Assembly: GCF_964340395.1 (NCBI RefSeq)
Contig: NW_027554295.1
Span: forward strand, 62,001-126,000
DNA: 64,000 nucleotides
Direction: 5' to 3'
Origin: Glandiceps talaboti
Lineage: Eukaryota > Hemichordata > Enteropneusta > Spengelidae
Both the position numbers and the translations under genes were made by a program. This document shows positions 18,974 to 28,577 of this stretch, piece after piece (position 1 is the first letter of the stretch; every line of letters begins with the position of its first letter). The notes under the pieces are model-generated. The model had not been told where the DNA came from, did no database searches, and worked only from the letters and a program-made list of their open reading frames with translations.

Positions 18974-19411
18974 TTAAAGGACACCGTCACCATCAGTGTC
19001 ACTGTCACTATCTGTGGATAGCTTCACATTAAATTTATCAGCCCCAATTGTCATCTTCTGCAATTTGTCTTGCAGGCGACAATTAACCTTGAGTTCGTTG
19101 ATGAAGTCATCTCTGTTCAATCTGGCCTGCACTAAGACAGCATCTTTTTCGTTTTCCAGACAGTCCAAACGTTGTTTCAGTTCTGAGTTCTCCATTGCAG
19201 TTGCATCGGAATGTTCAATGCACTGTTCCATCAAACTTTCCATGTCCTTTTGCATTCTCTCCATGGATTTTAATTTATGACTCACTTGTGTCAAGCGTTT
19301 GGACACATCAGACTTTTCCTTCAGTAATTTGCTAACCTGGTTTTCAAGGGACTTGATCTGTTGACGAGTGTCTTCGACAATCTCGTTAGGACCTACAAGG
19401 TAGACATTCAT
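18974..19411 (-). CDS. Short coiled-coil protein
   Basis: A 145-residue protein from ATG 19,411. Residues about 10-110 are a continuous coiled coil with heptad Leu/Ile/Met (QQIKSLENQVSKLLKEK, LEQCIEH-type repeats). The C-terminus is a short acidic Asp/Ser tail. No catalytic motif is seen. It may be a scaffold or partner of the 505-residue protein, with which it shares strand and closeness (about 240 bases apart). Function unknown. Confidence 0.5.
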   Translation of the reverse strand: MNVYLVGPNEIVEDTRQQIKSLENQVSKLLKEKSDVSKRLTQVSHKLKSMERMQKDMESLMEQCIEHSDATAMENSELKQRLDCLENEKDAVLVQARLNRDDFINELKVNCRLQDKLQKMTIGADKFNVKLSTDSDSDTDGDGVL

Positions 19412-19469
19412 GATTCAATTAGCACATCATGCAAGGCCACGTAAATACATCTCAACAGGAAATGAGTTG

Positions 19470-21107
19470 TGAAAACTTCACGTGACACGTATTCTCATGT
19501 GCATGCAAATAAGGCTTCTGAAACATTTTCGTGGGAGTATCAATTGGCAAATGGTCACATGACATATATGCAAATTAGAATTTGACAGTTTTCTTTAACA
19601 CGTGTGTGTACACTTTTTTTTAAAAATTTTTTTGAATCGCTAGTGGTTGGGTGTGTAGATTTTTTAAAAACCCCACATTTTTGCATGTTTAAATTGACCC
19701 TTATAAATCTCCCACAATTCATTGGACATAGAATTGTTTCGTGACAACACATCACTTCAAGTGACACGCATTCTCTTATGCATGCAAATGAGGCTTCTGA
19801 AACATTTCGTGGGAGTATCAATTGGCAAATGGTCACATGACATATATGCAAATTAGAATTTGACAGTTTTTTTAACACTTGTGTGTGTAGACTTTTTTTT
19901 CAAAATTTTTTTGAGTCGCTAGTGGTTGGGTGTGTAGATTTTTTAAAAACCCCACATTTTTGCATGTTTAAATTGACCCTTATAAATCTCCCACAATTCA
20001 TTGGACACAGAATTGTTTTGTGACAACACATCACTTCAAGTGACACGCATTCTCTTATGCATGCAAATGAGGCTTCTGAAACATTTCGTGGGAGTATCAA
20101 TTGGCAAATGGTCACATGACATATATGCAAATTAGAATTTGACAGGTTTTTTAACACTTGTGTGTGTAGACTTTTTTTTCAAAATTTTTTTGAGTCGCTA
20201 GTGGTTGGGTGTGTAGATTTTTTAAAAACCCCACATTTTTGCATGTTTAAATTGACCCTTATAAATCTCCCACAATTCATTGGACACAGAATTGTTTTGT
20301 GACAACACATCACTTCACTTGACATGCATTCTCTTGTGCATGCAAATGAGGCTTCTGAAACATTTTCGCGGGAGTATCAATTGGCGTATGGTCACATGAC
20401 ATATATGCAAATTAGAATTTGACAGTTTTCTTTAACACGTGTGTGTACACTTTTTAAAAAAAAAAATTTTTGAGTCGCTAGTGGTTGGGTGTGTAGATTT
20501 TTTAAAAACCCCACATTTTTGCATGTTTAAATTGACCCTTATAAATCTCCCACAATTCATTGGACACAGAATTGTTTTGTGACAACACATCACTTCAAGT
20601 GACACGCATTCTCTTATGCATGCAAATGAGGCTTCTGAAACATTTCGTGGGAGTATCAATTGGCAAATGGTCACATGACATATATGCAAATTAGAATTTG
20701 ACAGTTTTCTGTAACACGTGTGTGTAGACTTTTTTTCAAAATTTTTTTGAGTCGCTAGTGGTTGGGTGTGTAGATTTTTTAAAAACCCCACATTTTTGCA
20801 TGTTTAAATTGACCCTTATAAATCTCCCACAATTCATTGGACACAGAATTGTTTTGTGACAACACATCACTTCACTTGACATGCATTCTCTTGTGCATGC
20901 AAATGAGGCTTCTGAAACATTTTCGCGGGAGTATCAATTGGCGTATGGTCACATGACATATATGCAAATTAGAATTTTACAGTTTTTTTAACATGGGTGT
21001 GTAGACTTTTTTTTCAAAATTTTTTTAAGTCGCTAGTGGGTGGGTGTGTAGATTTTTTAAAAACCCCACATTTTTGCATGTTTAAATTGACCCTTATAAA
21101 TCTCCCA
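19470..21107 (-). repeat. About 280-bp repeats, six units, inverted
   Basis: The same unit as at 5.96-6.74 kb, on the opposite strand. The TTAAATTGACCCTTATAA landmark recurs near 19,688, 19,968, 20,246, 20,526, 20,804 and 21,084. Units alternate slightly in the inner sequence (CACTTCAAGTGACACG against CACTTCACTTGACATG), so two subtypes exist. All carry ATGCAAAT octamers. Open frames of 85-119 codons across the units are by-products of the repeat. The block fills the whole gap between the coiled-coil gene and the BTB gene remnants. Confidence 0.9.
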
Positions 21108-21108
21108 C

Positions 21109-21530
21109 ATGAGTGGCACTGTTTATTGGCAGAAGTATATACCGGTATCTTCACTTGACATGGTTGGCACTGGTCATTGGCAGGAATTGACTATAAAAAG
21201 CAAAGACATATGTGTGAAAGTGGACTTTTTCAACGAGCTCATGTGTCCATGTGTGTCTAGATGCAAAGGTAGCAAACATGTGTCGTCCTGACAGGAAAAG
21301 TTTGCAAACATGGAAAAAACTGCTATTGTACTGGGGAGATGAACGCCTGGTTTGCACAAGGTTATTGTTTACAGAATATGATATTGTGATCGATTTTGAA
21401 CCCTCTGGTGAAAAGTGTCATAACCGATGCTGTCAACTATTAAGAAGATGGCACCGGCATGTTTGTGAATCCATTGGAACATGGGAAGAGAACATTTGCC
21501 CTGAAAAAGACAATAAAAAGCAATAACAAA
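21109..21530 (+). pseudogene. Remnant of type B BTB-Kelch gene, 3' part
   Basis: This stretch resembles the last 140 or so codons of the type B gene at 6921-9155, including the GTGHWQELT and KLLLYWGDERLVCTR elements and the final EENICP. It is a broken partial copy of a viral gene lying between the repeat block and the type A copy. Its place mirrors that of the whole type B gene beside the three-unit repeat block, so it dates from the inverted duplication. Confidence 0.75.
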
Positions 21531-21575
21531 ATAAATGATTTGTTCTTAATTTTCATGTTTATTATCCCTTCATGT

Positions 21576-23789
21576 TTAAAGTTGGTAATGAAAACAGTCA
21601 ATGGGTTCTGGCCCGTGCAAATTATCTGAACAACATCCTCTTCTCTTCAATAGCTCGAGTGTGTTTTTCTTGAAATCTATTAGAATGTCAAAGAGATGGA
21701 AGAGCTTGCTCACAGATGCAAGTTCTTCGTCACCTCCATACAGGAGAAGTCTGCCATCTTTATAGGCCTTGCCAACCATTGGAGCATCATTGTTAGTCTT
21801 CTTGCATTGGAACGGATTCTTTCGATTTGTATTACCATGTGCTTCACAATGGTACATGCAGGGCATTGACAGTATGTCAAAATCTTGTCTGTCAATACGA
21901 ACCCCTTTGACCTCTTGCAACTTGACTTCTCTCCATTCGTCCATTTCTATGTCCTTTATAACAAATACTGGCATGCTCACGAATACCTCACATATGTCGT
22001 GTGAAATGACTTTTCCCTTGATTTTCAAAGAACCAATACACACGAGTCCCACACTGGGTACGTAATGCAGCGATGGGTAATAACGACCCTCTGGGAGTGG
22101 TGGATAAGTTATGTCGACTTCGGCAGCACTAGTGAAAGGCACCTCACCATAAGTGATGACTTCATCTGTGCTTCTGTGTATCGGGCTCACAACAACGACC
22201 TCTGCATCCATATCTCTGGTTTTGGCGTCTGTTGCATATATAATTATGCAAGAGCAAGCACATGCCGAAGAGGGTACAATACATATGGATCTCTTGCAAA
22301 CGTCTTCCATTATGTAAGACGTGTACTTGTAGTGCGATTTCGTTGTAATGCAACCATCCTGCTTCGTTTTCCAAGGCCCATTGCAATGCATCACAATCAG
22401 ATTGTTACCTACAGGTTCAGGAATCAGAACAAATTCGTCGTAACTGTATATTCTCACCAGAGGATTAAGGACCTCAACGTCTTCAAACAAGTGAACGAAG
22501 AGGGGTTCCCATTCCAAAGCAACACGGGGGCTTTTGGAAAATGGCAAAGGCCCAACATGTATCTCAAACACTATATGAAATATTTCATTATTGCTTTTAT
22601 TTATTAGTTGTTTTGCCTGGAGAAAGAATATCCTTCTGCCCGGAACCAGCTTGAAATCAAAGCGTCTGAATCTGTTTACGGTCCAGGTGAAGGATGCGCT
22701 CCTTGGTAGTTCTCTAATCCAAACATTCTCGTGGTTATTGCCATGTGAATCACTAATCTCTACATAGCCACCATCTCTAATGCCCACCCTATAGGTAGTA
22801 CAGTCTATTGGAAGAGTCATTTTGTCTTGACTACGAGACTTCATTTCTTTGGCATATGTACTGACAAGAACTTTTGTTACATCCATCTGAGACTCCATGC
22901 TTTCTATGGCTTGGACTGCACTCAACACATTTCGCATGGATGGAGGCATTTTACTGGCTAATGGAGAACGGGTATCAAGTGCCAGTGGCAAAAGCATGTC
23001 ACACACGGTCTGAAACACCATGTCATCCAAGAGGGCATCGTTTTTACTTGGAATGTAGAACAACAGCTTGCAACCTTTCAATAATGTATCTATATTGTTG
23101 ACACAACTTTGCAACCAATCCCTGACGAGGTAAAAGACACCAACATCACTTCCTATTAACTGCTTCTTTCGCTGAACCAGACGAGAGATGTGCTCCAAAC
23201 ACCAAGAATCCAATGCTCTGCTTGTGTCGACAAAATGACAAGCAAACACAGCCAGATTGCCAGCCACAACATCTAACAGATCATCGTGCATTGCTGGCAA
23301 GTCACAGAGTACTTTGAAGTAGTTGGCCAGGGCTTTAAGCATACCGAACCTAGTTGTGATGTAGAGCATACCGAGCGTAGTTGTAATGGCATAGGGACAA
23401 ATACCACTGTCGAAATTTTTCAGTAAATAATGTGCTAGTTTTTCCAGCCACCCTGTCATGTTCAGGTAGTCAGCACCAGTGGTAACATCACCAATGTTCT
23501 CGAGAGTAATGGACGTCTTTTGACCAGAGTCACAAGAAGCAGACATGACAATCTCCTTTCTTTCAATGTATGACAAGAACAAGTGCCAGTATTCTACTGG
23601 AAAAGGGGAGTTTTCAAACACAGATTCCAGTTCCAATATGGTAGAGCCACATTGTCGTGTTTCCAATTGGTTGAATTCGATTAGTCCTGCCAAATATGGA
23701 ATTTCCACTTTCAGGTTTTCGAGCGACAGGTCGTACACTTGATCTTGGCAAACACAACGGCAGGAAAATACATCATGCTGTCGATCCAT
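21576..23789 (-). CDS. BTB-BACK-Kelch-like protein, type A copy 2
   Basis: A 737-residue protein from the ATG at 23,789, with the same layout as the gene at 9353: BTB at about 1-110, a helical BACK-like part, then Kelch-like strands with GRLLLYGGDEE near the end. It has an extra stretch near residue 130-150 relative to the 9353 copy. It is almost identical over 2.2 kb to the next copy at 24,339-26,564, so the two split very recently or are kept alike by gene conversion. Predicted Cullin-3 adaptor by family; targets unknown. Confidence 0.7.
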   Translation of the reverse strand: MDRQHDVFSCRCVCQDQVYDLSLENLKVEIPYLAGLIEFNQLETRQCGSTILELESVFENSPFPVEYWHLFLSYIERKEIVMSASCDSGQKTSITLENIGDVTTGADYLNMTGWLEKLAHYLLKNFDSGICPYAITTTLGMLYITTRFGMLKALANYFKVLCDLPAMHDDLLDVVAGNLAVFACHFVDTSRALDSWCLEHISRLVQRKKQLIGSDVGVFYLVRDWLQSCVNNIDTLLKGCKLLFYIPSKNDALLDDMVFQTVCDMLLPLALDTRSPLASKMPPSMRNVLSAVQAIESMESQMDVTKVLVSTYAKEMKSRSQDKMTLPIDCTTYRVGIRDGGYVEISDSHGNNHENVWIRELPRSASFTWTVNRFRRFDFKLVPGRRIFFLQAKQLINKSNNEIFHIVFEIHVGPLPFSKSPRVALEWEPLFVHLFEDVEVLNPLVRIYSYDEFVLIPEPVGNNLIVMHCNGPWKTKQDGCITTKSHYKYTSYIMEDVCKRSICIVPSSACACSCIIIYATDAKTRDMDAEVVVVSPIHRSTDEVITYGEVPFTSAAEVDITYPPLPEGRYYPSLHYVPSVGLVCIGSLKIKGKVISHDICEVFVSMPVFVIKDIEMDEWREVKLQEVKGVRIDRQDFDILSMPCMYHCEAHGNTNRKNPFQCKKTNNDAPMVGKAYKDGRLLLYGGDEELASVSKLFHLFDILIDFKKNTLELLKRRGCCSDNLHGPEPIDCFHYQL

Positions 23790-23986
23790 TTCGTCTAGTG
23801 AAAGCACTGAATGCAGTTGGGCCTAGACATTTATACTATTTTGAAAAGAAAGTTATGACGTCACATCAGGACTTTAATGGGATGGCATGGTCGTGACATG
23901 TAAATCACGATGTCGTAGGGTATATAAACATAGAGGTCATTCTTCTTCAGAAGCCAATTGTCAGTTGTCTGAGAGACTTAACGACT
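23790..23986. promoter_or_regulatory. Duplicated divergent BTB promoter
   Basis: This is the inverted, nearly unchanged copy of 9156-9352, with TGACGTCA near 23,857 and TATA boxes facing outward (near 23,835 and 23,920). It drives the type A copy 2 leftward and the partial type B copy rightward. Confidence 0.65.
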
Positions 23987-24340
23987 ATGGTGGAGAGAAA
24001 AATCTGCCTTCGCCTGGGAGGCAACAAATATACTGTTTTACCCTCCGTTTTGAAAGAAGAAATACCTTACTTGGATTCTTTGATACGGTTTTACGAGTTG
24101 GGACAGGACATTGTCTATTTGGATAATCACGTCGAAAATGTGCACTTTGATATCAAGTACTGGCATTTGTTCTTGTCATACGTTCAGACAAGAAAATTCA
24201 GTTTCGAGGCCTACTACAGGAACGTAAATGAAAAGTGCAAAATTTATGTGACACCAGACAATCTTGCAGATATCACCTTTGTTGCTGACTTTCTTTGCAT
24301 GAAGAATTGGATAGACGACCTCCAAAAAGAACTTCAAGTT
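23987..24340 (+). pseudogene. Partial type B BTB gene (BTB domain only)
   Basis: It matches the first 118 or so residues of the type B protein (6921-9155) nearly exactly, that is the BTB domain, and then joins the 3' end of the third type A copy. It is a broken partial copy made by recombination. A stand-alone BTB domain could in principle compete with full-length adaptors, but expression is unknown. Confidence 0.7.
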
Positions 24341-26564
24341 AAAGTTCGTAATAAAAACAGTCAATGGGTTCTGGCCCGTGCAAATTATCTGAACAACATC
24401 CATTTTTCTTCAATAGCTCGAGTGTGTTTTTCTTGAAATCTATTAGAATGTCAAAGAGATGGAAGAGCTTGCTCACAGATGCAAGTTCTTCGTCACCTCC
24501 ATACAGGAGAAGTCTGCCATCTTTATAGGCCTTGCCAACCATTGGAGCATCATTGTTAGTCTTCTTGCATTGGAACGGATTCTTTCGATTTGTATTACCA
24601 TGTGCTTCACAATGGTACATGCAGGGCATTGACAGTATGTCAAAATCTTGTCTGTCAATACGAACCCCTTTGACCTCTTGCAACTTGACTTCTCTCCATT
24701 CGTCCATTTCTATGTCCTTTATAACAAATACTGGCATGCTCACGAATACCTCACATATGTCGTGTGAAATGACTTTTCCCTTGATTTTCAAAGAACCAAT
24801 ACACACGAGTCCCACACTGGGTACGTAATGCAGCGATGGGTAATAACGACCCTCTGGGAGTGGTGGATAAGTTATGTCGACTTCGGCAGCACAAGTGAAA
24901 GGCACCCTACCATAAGTGATGACTTCATCTGTGCTTCTGTGTATCGGGCTCACAACAACGACCTCTGCATCCATATCTCTGGTTTTGGCGTCTGTTGCAT
25001 ATATAATTATGCAAGAGCAAGCACGTGCCGGAGAGGGTACAATACATATGGATCTCTTGCAAACGTCTTCCATTATGTAAGACGTGTACTTGTAGTGCGA
25101 TTTCATTGTAATGCAACCATCCTGCTTCGTTTTCCAAGGCCCATTGCAATGCATCACAATCAGATTGTTACCTACAGGTTCAGGAATCAGAACAAATTCG
25201 TCGTAACTGTATATTCTCACCAGAGGATTAAGGACCTCAACGTCTTCAAACAAGTGAACGAAGAGGGGTTCCCATTCCAAAGCAACACGGGGGCTTTTGG
25301 AAAATGGCAAAGGCCCAACATGTATCTCAAACACTATATGAAATATTTCATTATTGCTTTTATTTATTAGTTGTTTTGCCCGGAGAAAGAATATCCTTCT
25401 GCCCGGAACCAGCTTGAAATCAAAGCGTCTGAATCTGTTTACGGTCCAGGTGAAGGATGCGCTCCTTGGTAGTTCTCTAAACCAAACATTCTCATGGTTA
25501 TTGCCATGTGAATCACTAATCTCTACATAGCCACCATCCCTAATGCCCACCCTATAGGTAGTACAGTCTATTGGAAGAGTCATTTTGTCTTGAATACGAG
25601 ACTTCATTTCTTTGGCATATGTACTGACAAGAACTTTTGTTACATCCATCTGAGACTCCGTGTTTTCTATGGCTTGGACTGCACTCAACACATTTCGCAT
25701 GGATGGAGGCATTTTACTGGCTAATGGAGAACGGGTATCAAGTGCCAGTGGCAGAAGCATGTCACACACGGTCTGAAACACCATGTCATCCAAGAGGGCA
25801 TCGTTTTTACTTGGAAAGCAGAACAACAACTTGCAACCTTTCAATAATGTATCTATCTTGTCGACACAACTTTGCAACCAATCCCTGACGAGGTAAAAGA
25901 CACCAACATCACTTGCTATTAACTGCTTCTTTCGCTGAACCAAACGAGAGATGTGCTCCAAACACCAAGAATCCAATGCTCTGCTTGTGTCGCCAAAATG
26001 ACAAGCAAACACGGCCAGGTGGCCAGCCACAACATCTAACAGATCATCATGCATTGCTGGCAAGTCACAGAGTACTTTGAAGTAGTTGGCCAGGGCTTTA
26101 AGCATACCGAACCTAGTTGTGATGTAGAGCATACCGAACGTAGTTTTGATGTCATGGTTACAAAAATTACTGTCGAAATTTTCCAGTAAAGAACATGCTA
26201 ATTTTTCCAGCCACCCTGTCATGTTCAGGTAGTCAGCAGCAGTGGTAACATCACCAATGTTCTCGAGAGTAAGGGACGTCTTTTGACCAGAGTCACAAGA
26301 AGCAGACATGACAATCTCTTTTCTTTCAATGTATGACAAGAACAAGTGCCAGTATTCCACTGGAAAAGGGGAGTTTTCAAACACAGATTCCAGTTCCAAT
26401 ATGTTAGAGCCACATTGTCGTGTTTCCAATTGATTGAATTCGATTAGTCCATCCAAATACGGAATTTCTACTTTCAAGTTTTTGAGTGACAGGTTGTACA
26501 CTTGATCTTGGCAAACACAACGGACCGTCATAGTGACAATTAAGATAATTGGATACCATGACAT
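24339..26564 (-). CDS. BTB-BACK-Kelch-like protein, type A copy 3
   Basis: A 741-residue protein from ATG 26,564. From CVCQDQVYNLSL onward it is almost identical to the copy at 21,576-23,789. The first 16 or so residues are unrelated (MSWYPIILIVTM) and hydrophobic, so the copy took a new 5' end, or starts at the inner Met near residue 12. It is a direct repeat of its neighbour with the partial type B copy between. It shares a short divergent spacer with the Cys-rich secreted gene at 26,659. Confidence 0.65.
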   Translation of the reverse strand: MSWYPIILIVTMTVRCVCQDQVYNLSLKNLKVEIPYLDGLIEFNQLETRQCGSNILELESVFENSPFPVEYWHLFLSYIERKEIVMSASCDSGQKTSLTLENIGDVTTAADYLNMTGWLEKLACSLLENFDSNFCNHDIKTTFGMLYITTRFGMLKALANYFKVLCDLPAMHDDLLDVVAGHLAVFACHFGDTSRALDSWCLEHISRLVQRKKQLIASDVGVFYLVRDWLQSCVDKIDTLLKGCKLLFCFPSKNDALLDDMVFQTVCDMLLPLALDTRSPLASKMPPSMRNVLSAVQAIENTESQMDVTKVLVSTYAKEMKSRIQDKMTLPIDCTTYRVGIRDGGYVEISDSHGNNHENVWFRELPRSASFTWTVNRFRRFDFKLVPGRRIFFLRAKQLINKSNNEIFHIVFEIHVGPLPFSKSPRVALEWEPLFVHLFEDVEVLNPLVRIYSYDEFVLIPEPVGNNLIVMHCNGPWKTKQDGCITMKSHYKYTSYIMEDVCKRSICIVPSPARACSCIIIYATDAKTRDMDAEVVVVSPIHRSTDEVITYGRVPFTCAAEVDITYPPLPEGRYYPSLHYVPSVGLVCIGSLKIKGKVISHDICEVFVSMPVFVIKDIEMDEWREVKLQEVKGVRIDRQDFDILSMPCMYHCEAHGNTNRKNPFQCKKTNNDAPMVGKAYKDGRLLLYGGDEELASVSKLFHLFDILIDFKKNTLELLKKNGCCSDNLHGPEPIDCFYYEL

Positions 26565-26658
26565 TAACAGTAAAAGATATATTCCTATTGTGATTATCTT
26601 TATTTTATTTATTTGGTATGCAAAGTGCTAATTTGTATATATACGTCAACACTGATGA

Positions 26659-27876
26659 ATGAGGTGTATATGCACCATGATTTTACTACGAATTGTTTCC
26701 CTCTTCTTCTATTTGTGCATTTGCCACTCAAACCGCTTCAAAGTTACTGATGTGTCTTGTCCGACAAACAACACTATGCCTTTGGGTAGGAGTGTCCTTT
26801 TTGATGATGATTACATGGCAGAGAAAAAATTCTACACGTGTCTTTGTTCTGACTTTGGATTTGTAGGTCGCAAATGTGACTTTGACCTGATATCATCGCC
26901 ATGTCATGCAATATCGTGGTTGAATGATATGTGCAGGGGTGACTTGAACTGCCCCTGTGTGCACGAACCTAGGTGCATTCTGCCTGTTTTCTGTTCGTAT
27001 GACTTTGATGACATGCAAAGGCTGTTGCGTTGTGATGTTCGGAACTGTGCGTGTAACTGTGAAGGGGGAAAGCCACCCGAGTTGATATGTGGTGCTCCTG
27101 TGAAAACCATTGAGCACCCATTTGAGGGATGTCATGTCGATACTATTGCACGTGATGTACCTCCTGTACACTGTATTGACTGGGACAAAAACGACCTGAA
27201 TGGTTACGTGCGCTGTCATACCAATGCCATACATCCAGAGTGGTGTAGGTGTCATGACAAATGGTCAAATGGGGTGTATGTGTCGTGTTACAAGAACGAA
27301 AAATGTGTGTCTTATGAGGGTAAGGTTTTCGATTGTGCACTTCAGCAGTGTTTCTGTAATTGCTTGAATCAGCGACTGTCTTGCAAAGACGATAGCGTTC
27401 GTCTGCGGTCTCTTGGTGTTGTCAGGCAGGAATGTTTAGCACCGGCTCTTCCATCAACAGACAATGTCAGTGCTGTTGTCTCTGGACTGCATGTCGATGA
27501 CGCTACATTGCTGGATGGAACTTTACAGCTTGTTTTGGGACCTGGTAATGACATTCCAAACGTTGTGGTGTTGCCAAGTATGGCTGGTCAATATTTGAGA
27601 GTGAGCGGAACAGTCTTTTTTGCTGCATCGAGCCAAAGCACCATTCAAATTTTGGGAAGTCCCCCACATCCCACCGTCTTTCGGTGTCTCATCGGTTGCT
27701 CAATGGAACTGGTGTCCCTCGTACATTCTTGTCAACTCAGACATCCCCCAGAATGTATTGAAATAGTTCCTAAATTCGAGGGACTTCGGTTCAACCTCAC
27801 ATCTAGCCAGTGGGAAACTAATCGCGCCATATTGAAAAAGAAACACAAGACACATTTGTATCCGATTGTTCACTGA
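26659..27876 (+). CDS. Secreted Cys-rich protein
   Basis: A 405-residue protein from ATG 26,659. A signal peptide is clear (ILLRIVSLFFYLCICHS). Residues 30-250 hold over 30 Cys, in two similar blocks ending with CACNCEGG and CFCNCLNQ, each followed by Cys about 15 residues later. The rest is less Cys-rich, with no clear membrane segment, so it is probably secreted or surface-bound by partners. The C-x-C-x-C pattern recurs in the type I protein at 42,968-43,642. The 3' end overlaps the gene on the other strand by a few bases. Unknown family. Confidence 0.6.
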   Translation: MRCICTMILLRIVSLFFYLCICHSNRFKVTDVSCPTNNTMPLGRSVLFDDDYMAEKKFYTCLCSDFGFVGRKCDFDLISSPCHAISWLNDMCRGDLNCPCVHEPRCILPVFCSYDFDDMQRLLRCDVRNCACNCEGGKPPELICGAPVKTIEHPFEGCHVDTIARDVPPVHCIDWDKNDLNGYVRCHTNAIHPEWCRCHDKWSNGVYVSCYKNEKCVSYEGKVFDCALQQCFCNCLNQRLSCKDDSVRLRSLGVVRQECLAPALPSTDNVSAVVSGLHVDDATLLDGTLQLVLGPGNDIPNVVVLPSMAGQYLRVSGTVFFAASSQSTIQILGSPPHPTVFRCLIGCSMELVSLVHSCQLRHPPECIEIVPKFEGLRFNLTSSQWETNRAILKKKHKTHLYPIVH

Positions 27877-28577
27877 CGTCTTTGTCCCCATTCCTGTATT
27901 TTGTCCAGCATCTTTGCATGTAGAACATTAATGATTTTACTGACATCAAGTAAATGTTCGTTGATCATGAACCAAGTGCAAATAACTATAACACCTGTGA
28001 CAAAAACAGACAAAACCATGTTCAGCCTGAATGAGCTCTTCTTGACCATGTCATTGTAAGGCGGTAGTGTGTCTGTCAGCAACTTGACGTGATAGGTTAG
28101 GTTAATCGGTTGAGGTTCCTCTTGACAATCCGTAATGTTTTTATTAGTCAAGCCACGTATACACTCCAAAAAGAGACGTTTGTGGTTCTGCGAGGCTGCA
28201 GTGCAAAACCTGAGGGGGTCACTGCATGCAGAAAACGTTGGACGGATCGTTATGTTCTGTTCATACGAGATGAGAGTGTTTGCAGGCAGGAAACTTGACA
28301 TTGGTAGGTGTGGCTTATGGACTCTTTCTATGACAAAACATGTTTGGTTGACAAATACGTGACAGCCTGGTTTCCAGTTTGAGTTGTCAAAGTGGATGAT
28401 GTTGTGGCCGAATGACGTGCCAATTAAAAAGATTTTGTCCGGTCCTGTCTTTACACCATTAACGTGTACACCACTGGGTTGAAAATAAACACTTGGTGTA
28501 TTGGACATGAGCACCCCATCTGTAAATATCATCAAACAAAAGAAGAAGAATGGCATCATGCAGCAGGTCATGGCCAT
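27870..28577 (-). CDS. Type I membrane glycoprotein
   Basis: A 235-residue protein starting at the ATG at 28,577; the longer frame upstream begins with TTG and is antisense to the neighbouring gene's Asp run. Signal peptide at 1-25 (MMPFFFFCLMIFTDGVLM), an ectodomain with about eight Cys and several N-glycosylation sites (NQT, NIT, NLT), one membrane segment at about 181-203 (LSVFVTGVIVICTWFMI) and a charged tail of about 30 residues. A likely envelope glycoprotein by layout; no family recognised. It is head to head with the CHMP-like gene, with the two ATG regions touching. Confidence 0.6.
   Translation of the reverse strand: MAMTCCMMPFFFFCLMIFTDGVLMSNTPSVYFQPSGVHVNGVKTGPDKIFLIGTSFGHNIIHFDNSNWKPGCHVFVNQTCFVIERVHKPHLPMSSFLPANTLISYEQNITIRPTFSACSDPLRFCTAASQNHKRLFLECIRGLTNKNITDCQEEPQPINLTYHVKLLTDTLPPYNDMVKKSSFRLNMVLSVFVTGVIVICTWFMINEHLLDVSKIINVLHAKMLDKIQEWGQRRQ

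Noticed and set aside
19555-20791. Repeated 85-119 codon frames in the 280-bp units
   Set aside because: They are by-products of the repeat; no start context or protein features.
5960-21107. CRISPR array
   Set aside because: Units are 280 bases, contiguous and without unique spacers; the content is eukaryotic/viral.
22065-25370. Two matching 180-codon frames antisense to the type A BTB genes
   Set aside because: They match only because the genes are near-identical duplicates; codon pattern and promoters favour the BTB strand.
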